A stretch of 64,000 nucleotides of DNA from Balanoglossus misakiensis (lineage: Eukaryota; Hemichordata): contig CM082595.2 in assembly GCA_040954595.2 (NCBI GenBank), positions 5,022,001 through 5,086,000 of the forward strand. Reading direction: 5' to 3'. This document shows positions 1 to 11,283 of the stretch, one piece after another. The notes under the pieces were generated by a model. The model was not told the DNA's origin and did not search any database. It worked only from the letters and a program-made list of their open reading frames with translations. The translations under genes and the position numbers were made by a program. The stretch's first letter is position 1; every line of letters begins with the position of its first letter.

Positions 1-177
1 TGAGAAGCAGGGGTTGATAGAAGACAGTCTCGAATGAAATTCTGACAAGTTTGAGAACACAATACGTTTGCCTTGAAATTTGGAGGCTGATTAATAGCAA
101 GTCATCAGTGATGACACAGTCCCCTGCTGAAACTGGAAGTACAGAAACGTCAAAATGATTTTGAGATGCAGGCACTT

Positions 178-270
178 TTAACCCTTCCACCACCATGGTC
201 AAGTCCAGATCCATTGTTTTCTATGGGAAGCTTGGACCTCTATAGAGGGAACTGGGGGTGAAAGGGTTTA
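178..270. mobile_element. MITE-like element, family B (AACCCTTTCACC ends), copy 1
   Basis: Starts TTAACCCTTCCACC and ends GGGTGAAAGGGTTTA, so its ends are inverted repeats. The centre contains CCATTGTTTTCTATGG, which recurs at 13466-13563 and, inverted and degraded, at 35771-35865. A more decayed relative lies at about 22355-22432. Length about 93 bp, no coding capacity: non-autonomous. It sits in the last DDOST intron. Confidence 0.75.
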
Positions 271-361
271 TATGTTGTTGGTGGGTGTGATCACAATAAC
301 TTGATCAAAATTACAACAAAAAAACTCCCATGTTAATGCAAGTCTTTCTTTTAACTTTCAG

Positions 362-517
362 GTATCCGTACGTCCATTCCAACATATTCAGTTTGAACGC
401 TTCATCCCGTGTGCGTATCCATACTATGCCAGTGCCTTCTCCATGATTGCCGGCGTGTTCATCTTCAGTCTCGTCTACCTTCACCACAAAGATGAACGCA
501 AGGAAAAGTCGGAATAA
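362..517 (+). CDS. DDOST: DDOST (OST48), last coding exon; gene enters from the left edge
   Basis: Subunit of the endoplasmic-reticulum oligosaccharyltransferase complex, which transfers the preassembled glycan to Asn residues of nascent proteins. A pyrimidine-rich acceptor ends in cag at 359-361. The exon reads 51 codons in phase 0 to TAA at 515-517. The peptide runs [20 protein letters not shown], then a single hydrophobic segment ([20 protein letters not shown]) and a charged lysine-rich tail ending KEKSE. This is the C-terminal membrane anchor of OST48: the luminal [19 protein letters not shown] stretch is nearly invariant in animals, and the short cytosolic Lys-rich tail is the usual ER-retention tail. 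Upstream exons lie outside the window; 1-361 reads as intron and contains a MITE copy. Identification rests on recall of the family C-terminus and is firm. Confidence 0.9.
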   Translation, partial: VSVRPFQHIQFERFIPCAYPYYASAFSMIAGVFIFSLVYLHHKDERKEKSE

Positions 518-650
518 AAAAAGGATATCTATTTGTACAAATGAAGAAAAAAGCATAAACGTGCAAGACATCTCACTGAATTGCTCTGATTTGAGTCAGT
601 AGAGACACAGTTTACCCCGAAGTCATCTACCAGTTCCTGAACCTCCATCC

Positions 651-785
651 ACTCCTGTCATTGGCTGTAATCGGTCATGTGACACCCATGGACCTTCATC
701 AACTCCTGTCATTGGCTGTAATTGGTCATGTGACACCCATGGACCTTCATCAACTCCTGTCATTGGCTGTAATCAGTCATGTGAC
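651..785 (+). repeat. 51-bp tandem repeat, about 2.6 copies, in the DDOST 3' UTR
   Basis: Units start with ACTCCTGTCATTGG at 651, 702 and 753, an exact 51-bp period. The copies differ at only a few bases (TCGG/TTGG/TCAG before TCATGTGAC). Each unit carries one ATTGG (inverted CCAAT) and one TCATGTGAC (E-box-like) motif. Confidence 0.9.
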
Positions 786-1059
786 CCAAGAGACAATATT
801 ACATATTGTGCAAGAAGGGTAGCTTTGTATTTTGTTCTGTGTATACAGCCCCAATCATGTTCCTCTAAGTAACAGAAGTCGCACAAATACTAATTGTTTG
901 GTCTAAGAGGGACACTACTTCAATTTTACTTTTTGTATTCTTTATAGGCATGACTGAAATATTTTGAAAATTTAAGGGTAAATGTGTTTTGTATTGGCTG
1001 AGATCAGAGCATTGATGTGTTTGATACGCTGTAAATGATTTTTACCGGTGCAGTATCAG

Positions 1060-1065
1060 AATAAA
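1060..1065 (+). terminator. Poly(A) signal of DDOST
   Basis: Canonical AATAAA about 545 bp after the DDOST stop codon, followed within 20-30 bp by a T-rich stretch (TTGTTTCAATTTT), the normal arrangement for cleavage and polyadenylation. Confidence 0.6.
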
Positions 1066-1080
1066 CAAACCTTGTTTCAA

Positions 1081-2072
1081 TTTTAGATCTTCTCTGTGTA
1101 CTTAATTTTTATAACAAAAAATAACATCTCTCCATACTTGGAGCTTGCAAGACAAACTAAAGTCCAATACGAGGAGTCGCTGAGGGCGCCCACACGAAAG
1201 AGATGAATGCACGGAATTCCAGATAATAGCTTTAATAAATAAGTAACCACAGAAGATAAGCATAGCTCACTAAATATCATCCACGGTCATTCCACCGTGA
1301 TGTCATCGAATGAAGAGGCTACTTGTATCCGGCTAAAGACTTCCCGCTTTTTGAGTATGAGGGCCGCGGAAACACCAGGTACAGCCCTATCGCTGTATTG
1401 ACTTGACCGTACAACTTCACCTGAACTTGACGTATACACTTATATAATAGCGAGAACTTCGGTAAGTGATAAATGTTATGAAGACGTACATACTGGGGTC
1501 AAAGGTCAATATTATCAGTGTTCACTCAAATGCCTGTAAAGTGACCCTGTACATTTTTCATTAATTTGGCCATTCTTTTTCATATAAAAAGTTATCCTTG
1601 AAATTGTATCATTCTCATGACAGACTAAAACCACGAAAGCCCCGAGCACGCAAATCCACAGCTGAAGGTGTTTATGTTACATTGACCATCTAGACGAGCG
1701 TAAGCGTCTAATAATAGATCACTGTTCAATGATTATAGCACTGCACATATCACTGTCCAGCTAGACAAACGTCATACAAAAATCACAGACGTCAACTTCG
1801 TTCATTTAAGTCGTAAGGGTGGGTGATCTCTGACCATAATACTTATATGATGTCTGAGTCACAGACACACTGCGAATACACTTATCCGTGGATTATCAAC
1901 ATCACGCCGTCAAACCAATGATTATGAGATTGTCGGAGCCATTAGTTAACTTTTGTGTCGATAAATGTTACAACGGGATTTGTGATGACTCGGGGTAATA
2001 TCAGGAAGTTTCATATATTCCCATAACTGTAGACGGACTTGTTGAAACTTTACCACTGCATATTTTTTTCAG
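1081..2072. other. Intergenic: DDOST end to UNC93A-like start
   Basis: No coding exon seen on either strand. The pyrimidine tract TATTTTTTTCAG ending at 2072 is an acceptor-like site just before the UNC93A-like ATG, so an untranslated first exon of that gene may lie in this stretch. Otherwise AT-rich unique sequence. Confidence 0.5.
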
Positions 2073-2098
2073 GCATATCGGCTTAAAAAGTGGACAAA

Positions 2099-4954
2099 AT
2101 GAATTCTTCAACACTCGGCGAAGATTTGGACAAGGATGCCACGGATTTCTTTGTCGCTGATGAAGAAACGGAGAATCTCATTGGTGAGAATCTCATTGGG
2201 AAAGAGAAAGGTCGTGTGAGACAGCCACTTGTAAATCTTGACACATGCGTTGATGAAACCCCAGAGGATGAATTGCAGCAGGAAAGGGCCGAGAGGAAAA
2301 TATGGCAGAATTTGCTACTTCTGGGCGCGACTTTTCTGCTCATTTTCACCGCCTACGGTTGTCTGCAAACCTTGCAGGTTACTAACTGCGTGAGAGGGCT
2401 GGGCTTGGCTTCGCTAACCGCCATGCACTTGTCCGTATTGGTGTCCGCTGTCTTCTTGCCGAACGTGCTCATACGACTTTTGGGAGTAAAATGGACCATT
2501 GCCGCCTGCATGTCATGCTTTGTACTTTATTTGGTGGTAAACATTCATCCGCAGTGGTTTACGCTGATTCCCGGGTCGGTGTTCAGCGGTCTTGCGAGCG
2601 CGCCTCTCTGGACGGCCGAGAGTACGTACATAGGAGCTAACGCCTACGCCTTCGCTGAAATCAGCAAGGAGACGCCGGACGGGGTTCTGGGTAAATTCTT
2701 CGGTTCTTTTTCGGCCGTCTACAACTTTGGTGGGATTTTCGGCAACGTGGTCGCCGCGACTGTTTATTACCGGGCATCGCAGGCGCACACTGGTGGTCAG
2801 AGCCCCCTGGTCGCACATCAAGAAGGTGCGCCGGCCACCTGTGGAGCCAGCGATTGCGGCGGAGAAACCCCGGAGAATATAACCTCAGAATACCGCTGTC
2901 ACCCCCTGACCTTAAGCATCACAGCCACTCTCATGGCAAGCGCGCTCATCCTCAGCGTGGCCGCGGTTTTGCTGGTGGGGTTCCTTGTGGACAAAGTACC
3001 CACGCAACCAGTCGACGAAGCCAAGCACGCGTCGGCTTTGGGCGCTTCCATGGCAACAGTTCGACTGTGGAAAGATTACCGGTTATGGATGCTGGTGCCA
3101 ATCATTATGTCAGGGGGAATCCGTATAGGTATCTTCACCGTGGACTTCAATCAAGTAAGTTGCCCGACAGTACAGATTCTTCAACTATCTGTCTGTCATT
3201 CTGTCTAGCCATCTTTGGATACATACAGCCAATATATTTTAGGTCTGTGTCTGTCTATCTATCTATCTTTCTGTCTATCTTCCCGCCTGTCTGTCTGTCT
3301 GTCTATCTAACTAACTACGCGTAACCCTAGACTGTCTATGGTGTAACCAACTACATAATTTATACATGTATCTGCTTGACTAACTGTATGTCTGTCTATC
3401 TGTGTGTCTTTCTGGTGATAGCGCCATCAGTTACCAGCTTCACCTAACTTCCCTCTCTTGTTTTCAGTCTTACGTGTCCTGTGGCATTGGGGTGCAATAC
3501 ATCGGCTACATAGCCATGGCCAATGCAATTGGACTGGTGGTGGCGTCCTTCCTGAGCGGCATACTGGCGGAACGCATCGGAAGGGTGTCCCAGCTGGTAT
3601 TCGGCATGACGTGCGACTTTGCTTTTGTTATCGTTATGCTGTTATGGCAACCGGATGATCAAAAATCGGTGTACTTCTTCATCGCTACCTTTTGGGGAGT
3701 TATTGATGCCCTCATTTACGTGCATATTCGATGTAAGGAACACTGTCCACTATTGTAGATGTGTATGTATGTATGTATGTATGTATGTATGTATGTATGT
3801 ATGTATGTATGTATGTATGTATGTATGTATGTATGTATGTATGTATGTATGTATGTATGTATGTATGTATATATGTATATATGTATGTATGTATGTATTG
3901 TAACGGAAATTATGTCGGTCTGAGGTCCCAAAATTGTCAAGCCTTACTGAATGACGAACCTTGGACCAATACGCCAACTCAACGGTAGCGTAAACGTAGC
4001 ACGATCGAGCCTTGACGGTCTTGGTTCGATTTACCTCGCACACGGCAGAACGTGCGCTAAGAGACGTGCTGAAAAGACCGACCGACCGACCTGAGCGTTG
4101 CGCTCACACAAATACCAAGAAAAACCTCGGAATTACGATACGTAGACAACTAAATCTCTCAGAGGTTACAGACAAAGTGTTCCCACAAACGTGGAGAAAG
4201 GTTTGAACGAAAAAATAAGAAAGATAGAGGTAAAATACGAATTCAGATCACTACAACCGAGAGCACGATGCTCACAGTTCAACCGCCATGTCTCGTCTGC
4301 TTTTTTGATGTCGAGGGGAGTCACTATACAATGTACATGCAACAAGCCCACGTGATACAAGCTCCGCCCCCAATCGTGGACAATTGACAGTTTCTCCTGC
4401 TATAGGGTTTCTCAGTCTGAGAATCAGGAAAAAGTCGCATTTCTTGAGATACGAGTCTTGTGTGCGGCGTTGACCTAGCAATTCCGTGACAGTAATGCAG
4501 TATGTATGTATGTATGTATGTATGTATGTATGTATGTATGTATGTATGTATGTATGTATGTATGTATGTATGTATGTACGTAAGTTTTTCTATTTAAATT
4601 ATTATGTCATCTGCATATCGAACTACATTGAAACTGAACGCAGATGAGAAATTTAATAGCGTCAAATTGGCTAGAATTGTTGCTACTAATTTTTAACGCT
4701 CTCACATTTTCGTTTCAGCATTTATCGGAGTGCTTTTCCCGGGCAGATTACCGGCGGCTTTTTCAAATTTCTACCTGTGGACGTCAGTAGGCGCTGTCAC
4801 ATCCTTTGCCATGAGCCTGGCTCTGTGCGTGTCCACCAAACTCTTCATTCTACTCCCTGTCCAGTTGGTGGCGCTCGCGCTATACGTCACCATGGAATAT
4901 ATTCATTATAAACAGAAGAAAAGGCGCATAAAGAATAGTGGGAGCATAGGTTGA
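2099..4954 (+). CDS. UNC93A-like major-facilitator-fold membrane protein, 3 coding exons, 518 aa
   Basis: Exons 2099-3154, 3468-3732 and 4719-4954, phases 0 and 1; donors gtaagt and gtaagg, acceptors ttttcag and tttcag. ATG at 2099 is chosen because it has A at -3 and the in-frame GTG nine bases upstream is not a eukaryotic start. The acidic cytosolic N-terminus contains ETENLIGENLIG (residues 24-34), a doubled dileucine-type sorting motif made by a short tandem duplication. The first membrane span is residues 71-93 (ending FTAYGCLQTLQ), and many more hydrophobic spans follow. Family signatures seen are FTAYG.LQ.LQ, TLIPGS, APLW.A, CGASDC in the large loop, SYVSCGIGVQYIGY, and AAFSNFYLW.S.G near the end. 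Vertebrate UNC93A is a poorly characterised membrane protein; UNC93B1 traffics Toll-like receptors; nematode unc-93 regulates a K+ channel. Oddity: the usual WQTQ.NALYG before VLF is replaced by YVHIRSFIG across the exon 2/3 junction. Intron 2 carries two (ATGT)n arrays. Confidence 0.9.
3759..3899. repeat. (ATGT)n microsatellite, about 140 bp
   Basis: Nearly perfect tetranucleotide repeat in intron 2 of the UNC93A-like gene, with small ATAT interruptions near 3870-3880. The Met-Tyr-Val-Cys and His-Thr-Tyr-Ile peptides read from it are artefacts. Confidence 0.97.
4500..4578. repeat. (GTAT)n microsatellite, about 80 bp
   Basis: Second array of the same tetranucleotide in the same intron, about 600 bp downstream of the first. 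Confidence 0.97.
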
Positions 4955-5242
4955 ATACAAGGTCGACACTAGCTGAACTTGTTATGTACTACAATTTATT
5001 ATGATATACCTCATGCTAATACTGTGCCGTGATTCGCCAGAATCCGTCACGTGATAGGAAAATAGAATCGACTATGAACCGCTAGGGAAATAGCAGAAAA
5101 AATATAAACCGGTCACGTGACCAACGTAGTAACGTCATCAGCGTCGCGTCGTCTGACACAATGGCCACGCCAAAGATGTCGTCTGCCAGCCTCAAGAGAA
5201 AATGGCAAGATTTTCCCAGCTGTTAGCATGAGGTTTATTATT

Positions 5243-5449
5243 AAACACCTATAGCCTGGCCTATATTCGGGCCATAGCAGCCGTTTTTACCCCCTCGTGA
5301 CTGTGAGTTACCAGAATCATATGCTATTTAATCATATGCTATTTCCCTCGGCCTACGGCCTCGGGAAATAGCATATGATTCTGGTAACTCACAGCCCCTC
5401 CTGGGTAATAAACGGCCGCTATGGCCCTCATGGCCAGGCAATAGGTGTT
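5243..5449. mobile_element. Foldback (long inverted repeat) element, about 207 bp
   Basis: The left arm (AAACACCTATAGCCTGGCC... through ...GTTACCAGAATCATATGCT) is matched by an inverted right arm (AGCATATGATTCTGGTAACT... through ...GGCCAGGCAATAGGTGTT). The central palindrome is CCTCGGCCTACGGCCTCGGG. Arms are about 85-90 bp with small mismatches, so the whole element can form one hairpin. No ORF. Confidence 0.8.
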
Positions 5450-5582
5450 CACTATACCACACCCAATCAACTCTGTTTGATTACACCATCTCTGTAGAGG
5501 TCTTCTCAAATAAAGGCTGATTACACGACAGAGAGAAACTTAATATCTCCGTCTGCTCATTCGTGCGGATACCTTTACAAGC

Positions 5583-5588
5583 TTTATT
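5583..5588 (-). terminator. Candidate poly(A) signal of the ST6GAL-like gene
   Basis: TTTATT on + is AATAAA on -, about 290 bp beyond the stop codon at 5880-5882. First good match downstream. Confidence 0.4.
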
Positions 5589-5879
5589 TGATATTTATAT
5601 AAAAATACACAGTGGGAATTGAATTATGAGGGTAAACCACATGCATCCACTGTCCATGGGTAAACTGATATGGCTGAACTCGATTTCAACTCTGTCGTCA
5701 ACGCGTGGAGATCAACAAGTCACACAAATTATTTTCTAAAATATCTTGAATTCTTCAAAATTGGGTATTTCCCTTTGGTTAAATTGATCCATTTTTGTAA
5801 TAAAAGCAAACACTGTAAGATTACGTGTAGTGTTAATTTTGAAACGGTCGCAAACTTGAAGCGAGGCTATAAATTCTCG

Positions 5880-8128
5880 TCAGTCACAAGGTCTTGTGCT
5901 GTAACCGGATATAGTCACTTTCCCCAGAGCTTTGACGTCATCCTCACTTCCGGTGTTAAGTTTCAACAATAGGTGGCGCTCTGCTTTAATGGGGTGGTAT
6001 GTGTCGTCATTTGTGGTGTACGACGTGTTTGCGCAGTTCTTGTAATACTCGCAGACACCTGGGACCTGCTCTTCAGGTTGTACGCATCCATACACATCAA
6101 GCTCATCACACAGAGGCAGCATGAGTTGTACTCCTATCGTTAAGATAAAAAAAAACATAAAATTTCAAAGATTTTCGATTTCATCGAATATGAACAACCT
6201 GAAACAACTAAAAAATAGGTCTACAATGATGTAACAGAAACATACGTTCACGTGAGTCCACTACATGACGTTTTTCCTATACACTAAAAGATACGGTGTC
6301 GTTTCTCAAAAATGTACGAGGGTCGTCTGAACTGCTCATGCGCGACTTGTGTGTTTATAAACACACTATCACTATTGTTTCCATTCTTCAGTGAGACCCA
6401 TGCAACCAATCCGTGATAAAAAGTAACGATGCTTTGTTTACCATGATAAACAGTGTAATACACAGTAACAACCATTTTTGTTCAATGATGTACATTGTAA
6501 CAGTTACTCTGTACGCAGACTTGCTGGCAACTATGTTGTATGGGGACCCGTACGCACAGCCGCAGATGGGACGACACCCACCCTTTAAAGACTCTCTCAT
6601 TATCTGAAGCACCATGTTACCATCGTTTTTCCCGAAGAAGAATGTGGATTAACCGGAACTCACCGATGAATCCCGAAGATGGTACGTGAGGTGATATGTC
6701 CCCGTCATAGAATTCCTGGATGACATCCCATGCGCGCCACTGGGACACTGGATTAATAATGTACATGGGTTTCTCCGGGTAGGTCACTACCCAGTTTATG
6801 TAGCCCTTCAGAAATGTGGAACACGTTCTGATCCACTGCCGATAGAAATGAAATAATTCGCGGAAACCGCGTTAAAAAATCTGGAAATTTATAACCACAC
6901 AACACTAGGTACCAAGCATGTGAAGTTTCATTTTTTAAATCATCGGTATAACTTCCTTGAAACGACAAAGAATAGAAACTTTCGGTGATTCTGTTTAGGA
7001 AGGATCATGCTGTTTCATGTTCAATCATGAGCATTTCAGCTTTCTGTGAACGATCAATGATTCTGGAGGTTACTGTACCTCAAACAAATTGCCGTTGTAT
7101 GTGCTCTTGGTACCCTTCCACGCCACAAAAACTGTCTCTCCGGATATTTCGTCAGAATTGGCAAATTCTTCTGACAAGGTACCATTCTCCAGATACCGGG
7201 CATTCAGAAGTCTGATTGTCGTCTTTGACCCCACGTCCTTCTCGAAATTTTTCGTTGGCGCAAAATTGAATCTTATGACAGCGTCGTGCGCATCTACACA
7301 GACAAGCGACAAGAAAATGCCAGTGTAAAAGTTTTGTAACTCTCTTGAGGCTTTGCTAGCTTCCTATTTCGACTAGAGGAAAACATATGGTGTGTACCAC
7401 ATGAGGACAGAAGACACTATTTTCGAGGCACATGAAACATCAACAAGGCGGCGTCATGCACGAACTAGCCTAGTCTAGGACTAGTCTATGCACGAAACGA
7501 TTCTTTTATTCCACACTGACCTGACCTGATTACAAAAGCCTTCGTTATAATGTTTCAAAGGATTATATGTACACTAACCGATTTCCGACCCAAGACTAGA
7601 ATTCCCCATGGCAGGAGAGCTGCCGACAACTGCACAAGTACTGTATTTTCGAGTCCTTCCTAACAGCGGCTCTCGCTGGAAATATTTCCCGAGCCCTATT
7701 TCCCGAAAGGGACTGGTGTCACCGTCCAAAATTTTGGCGTTCGCCTTCGTTTGCATTGTGCACAACACACTCCTGGCGCTTGCATTGACGTTTCGTGTCT
7801 GTCTGTCCGCACTGTCCAATTTTGTACCAACTACAAAAGATTTGTTGAACAGGCTACCGTACATTTTCAGATATGAAGCGAAAATCGGGTTGCTTTTGTA
7901 GATGTTGTCAATTCTGTCAACCATTGGAAGGTTGCCCGGACGGATCGACTCGCTTTCTGGTCGTCTGGTGATCCTCCTGTCTACCGTCGTTTGACGGTGA
8001 GCAACGCGCACGGGCTGCAATGCACACTGCAAAGAAGTTCTGTACAACACGACATAGACGAGAATGATCACAGCACCGAACATACAAGACAGAAAGAAAT
8101 ATCGCCGGAAGTGCTCCTGGATAGTCAT
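5880..8128 (-). CDS. ST6GAL-like beta-galactoside alpha-2,6-sialyltransferase, 4 exons, 396 aa
   Basis: Golgi type II enzyme moving sialic acid from CMP-sialic acid to glycan termini. Exons in transcript order: 8128-7579, 7293-7079, 6835-6664, 6133-5880 (phases 1, 0, 1), all with clean GT-AG sites. ATG at 8128-8126: the GTG three codons earlier is not a start and an in-frame stop lies just upstream. A short cytosolic tail and one membrane span (about residues 11-30) precede a stem of about 120 residues. Sialylmotif L runs from CAVVGSSPAMGNSSLGSEI (residue 165) across the first intron to AHDAVIRFN and FEKDVGSKTTIRLLN. Sialylmotif S is PSSGFIGVQLMLPLCDELDVYG, spanning the last intron. Motif III/VS is YHPIKAE (358-364), with the catalytic-type His at 359. 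The SKTTIR and YHPI.AE forms match GT29 members of the ST6GAL branch. Acceptor specificity (Gal versus GalNAc) is inferred, not shown. The C-terminus GYSTRPCD resembles ST6GAL ends. Confidence 0.92.
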
Positions 8129-9261
8129 TTCGTGCACGACATGAGCGACTCATCCGACAAGAGTTGTATTTATCAACTATACCCACTCATACCTGCAACA
8201 ATTGGATTGCAACAAATCCGTGGTACTGGAAAGTTCAAACGACGGTCTCACTCGCCTGGGTAGCTATCCCACAAAGAGAAGGTCGTGAATCACAACCCCA
8301 CAGCTAATTATAAATAATCACCAACCAGAACGTGACATACAAGAAAATGGCAGCTCCTTTCAGTACACGTCTTGCCTGGACAGAAACCTGGACATAGTCT
8401 GCGCGTTCATGGTGATACCGGTACTTTGACAGGTTTCTATAGGATATTAGTATCACACGTTTTGTGTATCGTTGGTAAACTGACACCGCCAAAGATAAAA
8501 CATGCAGACGAATGTGTTTTGCATTTCGGAAAAAAAAGCGTGTACGTTATGACCATATTACAACAGGTGGCCACTTGAGAACCTGCGCGGTGCTACTTGG
8601 TGACTTGGTCTTGTGTAAGCTTTATGTTTGGTTTGATTAACCACATACTATGGTCACTACTCAAATCTAAAATATCAGAATAGGCGCATGCCAAAAGTTA
8701 CAGGCTTTATTCTGAGGGCAAATCTTCTGAAACTTTGATTATAAAACTTCGCCACCCGTTGTGTATAAAACCGTAAAAACCAGAACTCGACTTAACTATG
8801 ATATATAGGTATTAAGACCTGTCGCTCAAGAGAGCCTAGAAAAGCGGTCAGCACTAAGAATAACTGACCCACACGGCCATCAATTATCACCACAAGAGCT
8901 ATACCGTTTGACACATAAATTTCTCACAAATGCCGCCATTGTTTACTTACGAAAGTTAGTTTGTTGATATATCATTACTCCCAAAATGAGTCAGTTTATC
9001 CGGGTTTATGTTTAACTGATAAAAATAGCGGAAACCCAATATTTTAACATTGGTCGCTTGTTATCTGGGTAGTCACGCCAGGGCTAATCACGTGACTAAT
9101 CACAGAAAATAACTAAGTGACTATTGATAGGGCGCGTTTGTGCGCCTGCGTTGAATTTATACTGCCCAGTGCAGTGTACCAATATCTGGCGATTTATGCT
9201 AAATCGTCCATTTTCTCATATTTTGTCCTCGGCGGTTCTGTAGCCATTTATCTTGGAAGTG
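8129..9261. other. Intergenic: ST6GAL-like 5' flank and P450 3' flank
   Basis: No coding exon recognised. Probably contains the sialyltransferase promoter/5' UTR (just above 8128) and the P450 3' UTR. A TTTATT (AATAAA on -) at 8706-8711 is a possible P450 poly(A) signal. Confidence 0.45.
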
Positions 9262-11283
9262 TTAATCTTCAGCTCGGCTCAAGTTCACTGCCTTGCGGTT
9301 GACCGCGACCACGTTGAATGGTTTCGGAGTGTAGGTTATTCCGTGAATACCATTCCGTGACGGCGCCAGCTCGCCCTCTGGCGTCCGAAATTCGAATTCT
9401 TTCAGAAGGCCCGTGAGGATCAGAAAGAGGCCAACCCGGGCAATCTGCGCTCCGATACAGAGTCTAGCACCTACAATAGAAAAAAAGGAGAAATGTTGAG
9501 TTATCGTCGCCATTTTGATTATTACTGTATCACGTTCAACTTGTAGACCTAGAAATATATAATCACGTTCAATTCGTACCAATATACAATGGTGAGGTGT
9601 TTTCTAGCGACCGACAACTCTGCAAGTTATAACATCATTATCTTTTCAGCTGCGTAAAACGCACGAAGCTGTGAAAGGGCTTTAAAACTTAACATATTGC
9701 TTCTAAATAATGAGACGACATAGACCAATGATCTAAAGCATATGAGTATGAGCATTATATTAGTATGTTGTCAAATGTTATGTAACTAGGATTTTTCTTA
9801 CGAAAACTCCCTACAATTCATGGCCCGGCCATTTGGACGTACCTAAACCAAAGACAATTAGGCGATCCCTGTTGATCACCTGCTTGCCGCTGTCATCCAA
9901 GAATCGAGTTGGATCGAACATCTTGGGATTCTCCCAGATTTGCGGGTCCATATGCGCCGACCAAAAATTCGGGAAAACCATAGTGTCCTTAGGAATGCGG
10001 TATCCATGCAAGCTGACGTCATCCATGGTGCGGTGGGGGATTCCTATCTGGAATAAAGTTGACAGGCGCTGGGTTTCCAAGATGCAGGCTTCGGTGTAGG
10101 GCATCTCGCTCCTCCTCTCGTAGTTAATCGTCCTTTTGCTCTTCAGACAACGGTCGATTTCTTCGTGGATTTTCTCTTGCGAACCGGGGTGGCAGACTAA
10201 GTTCAGAATACACCACTTTAACGTGGTGGCGGTTGTGTCCGAGCCGCCGAGAATCAGCTCGATTAGGACATACGGCAACTGCGTCTCATCAATCGCCCTT
10301 TCCCGCGCTTTCGCCAAGTAATGGTCGATGAAGCAGCTCGGTGATTGGCTGTCGAGGTGTCGTCTGCGCTCGGCGATCTTGCCGCTCATGTAGCGCTGCA
10401 GAGTCTGCATTGACTGCCTTAGGGATGACACCATGGGCAGCGGTATGGGCAGATCTAGTAGAAAGGGGAAAAAGCTCACGACCCCGGCCAGGGGACCACT
10501 TCGGGTCAACGTCAGCGTGGCGGCCAGCAAGTCCTCGAACTCCGGGTCCTCGTACCTCATTCGCTTCCCGAACATGATGGCGACCAGCACGTTGGACGTG
10601 GCGTAGTGAAAGTATTCGGTCAAATCAAACGGTTTTCCGTCCACCTTGGCGACGGCGCTTACCAACGCTTGGCACTCTGCGGATATTCTCGCCTCCATGT
10701 CACACTTGCCCATACCGAACTGTCGCAAAATCGTCAGCGTTGTCGTCCTTTGCTCTTTCCACACGTGCCAATCGCTGGTGCTCAAACCTGAAATAATTAA
10801 CCAAATTTTGTTCACTTTTGGCCCGAATACGTCAATCTTCACATTTTGAACTTTAAAATACATGCAATTGTCGTTTGTATTTTACTGACCATTGTTCGTT
10901 ATTTAATTACATGCATGTATGCGGCTATAGCTAGCAACTATGGTTGAGTGTGTCCTACCTTTATTATCATTGATGGCCACCCATATCCATTTCAGAGGTC
11001 GGCCGGAGAACTGGTACCAGTGCTGGACCAGCGCCTCTTTGATGGTCTGGTGACCGTTGAGCACAACCACCAACTGGGATCCCATGCGGGCGGACAGCAC
11101 GTTGCTGCCGTAGTTGAGCGACCATCTCATGAACGCCTCGCACGGCGCTGGCACTAACCTCGGCAGGCACCCCAGAACGGGCACCCCGCTGGGGCCCGGC
11201 GGGAGACGCGCATCGGAGGGGTGGTGAAAAAAGCAAAAGTACGCGGCCAGAATGACGATCGCGATCAACACTGCCGTCAGCAT
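9262..11283 (-). CDS. CYP2-like microsomal cytochrome P450, 3 exons, 492 aa
   Basis: Heme-thiolate monooxygenase anchored in the ER, using electrons from NADPH-P450 reductase. Exons 11283-10959, 10787-9843, 9470-9262, both junctions phase 1 with GT-AG ends. ATG at 11283-11281; an in-frame upstream extension has no ATG. The N-terminal anchor (AVLIAIVILAAYFCFF) is followed by the proline hinge LPPGPSGVPVLG. Helix C has WKEQR, helix I has GGSDTTAT (289-296), helix K has ETQR (346-349, the ExxR pair), then DPTRF (400-404). The heme motif FGLGARLCIG spans 421-430 with Cys428 as ligand; the last intron cuts inside it after FGL. Length and motifs are those of the animal CYP2 clan; vertebrate relatives oxidise drugs, fatty acids or steroids. 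Substrate unknown. All essential residues are present. Confidence 0.92.

Larger units (their letters stand above)
518..1080 (+). other. DDOST 3' UTR
   Basis: Follows the TAA at 515-517 and contains a 51-bp tandem repeat (651-785). It probably ends just after the AATAAA at 1060-1065. No other coding potential on either strand. Confidence 0.6.
4955..5879. other. Convergent intergenic region between UNC93A-like (+) and ST6GAL-like (-)
   Basis: Holds both 3' UTRs and the foldback element at 5243-5449. On + there is an ATTAAA at 5240 and an AATAAA at 5407, both at or inside the element. On - the likely poly(A) signal is at 5583-5588. No coding exon seen. Confidence 0.5.

Noticed and set aside
651-785. 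Regular repeats that might suggest a CRISPR array
   Set aside because: The 51-bp units are directly tandem with no unique spacers, and the genome is eukaryotic.
3619-4043. ORFs of repeated Met-Tyr-Val-Cys and His-Thr-Tyr-Ile
   Set aside because: They are translations of the (ATGT)n microsatellite inside an intron.
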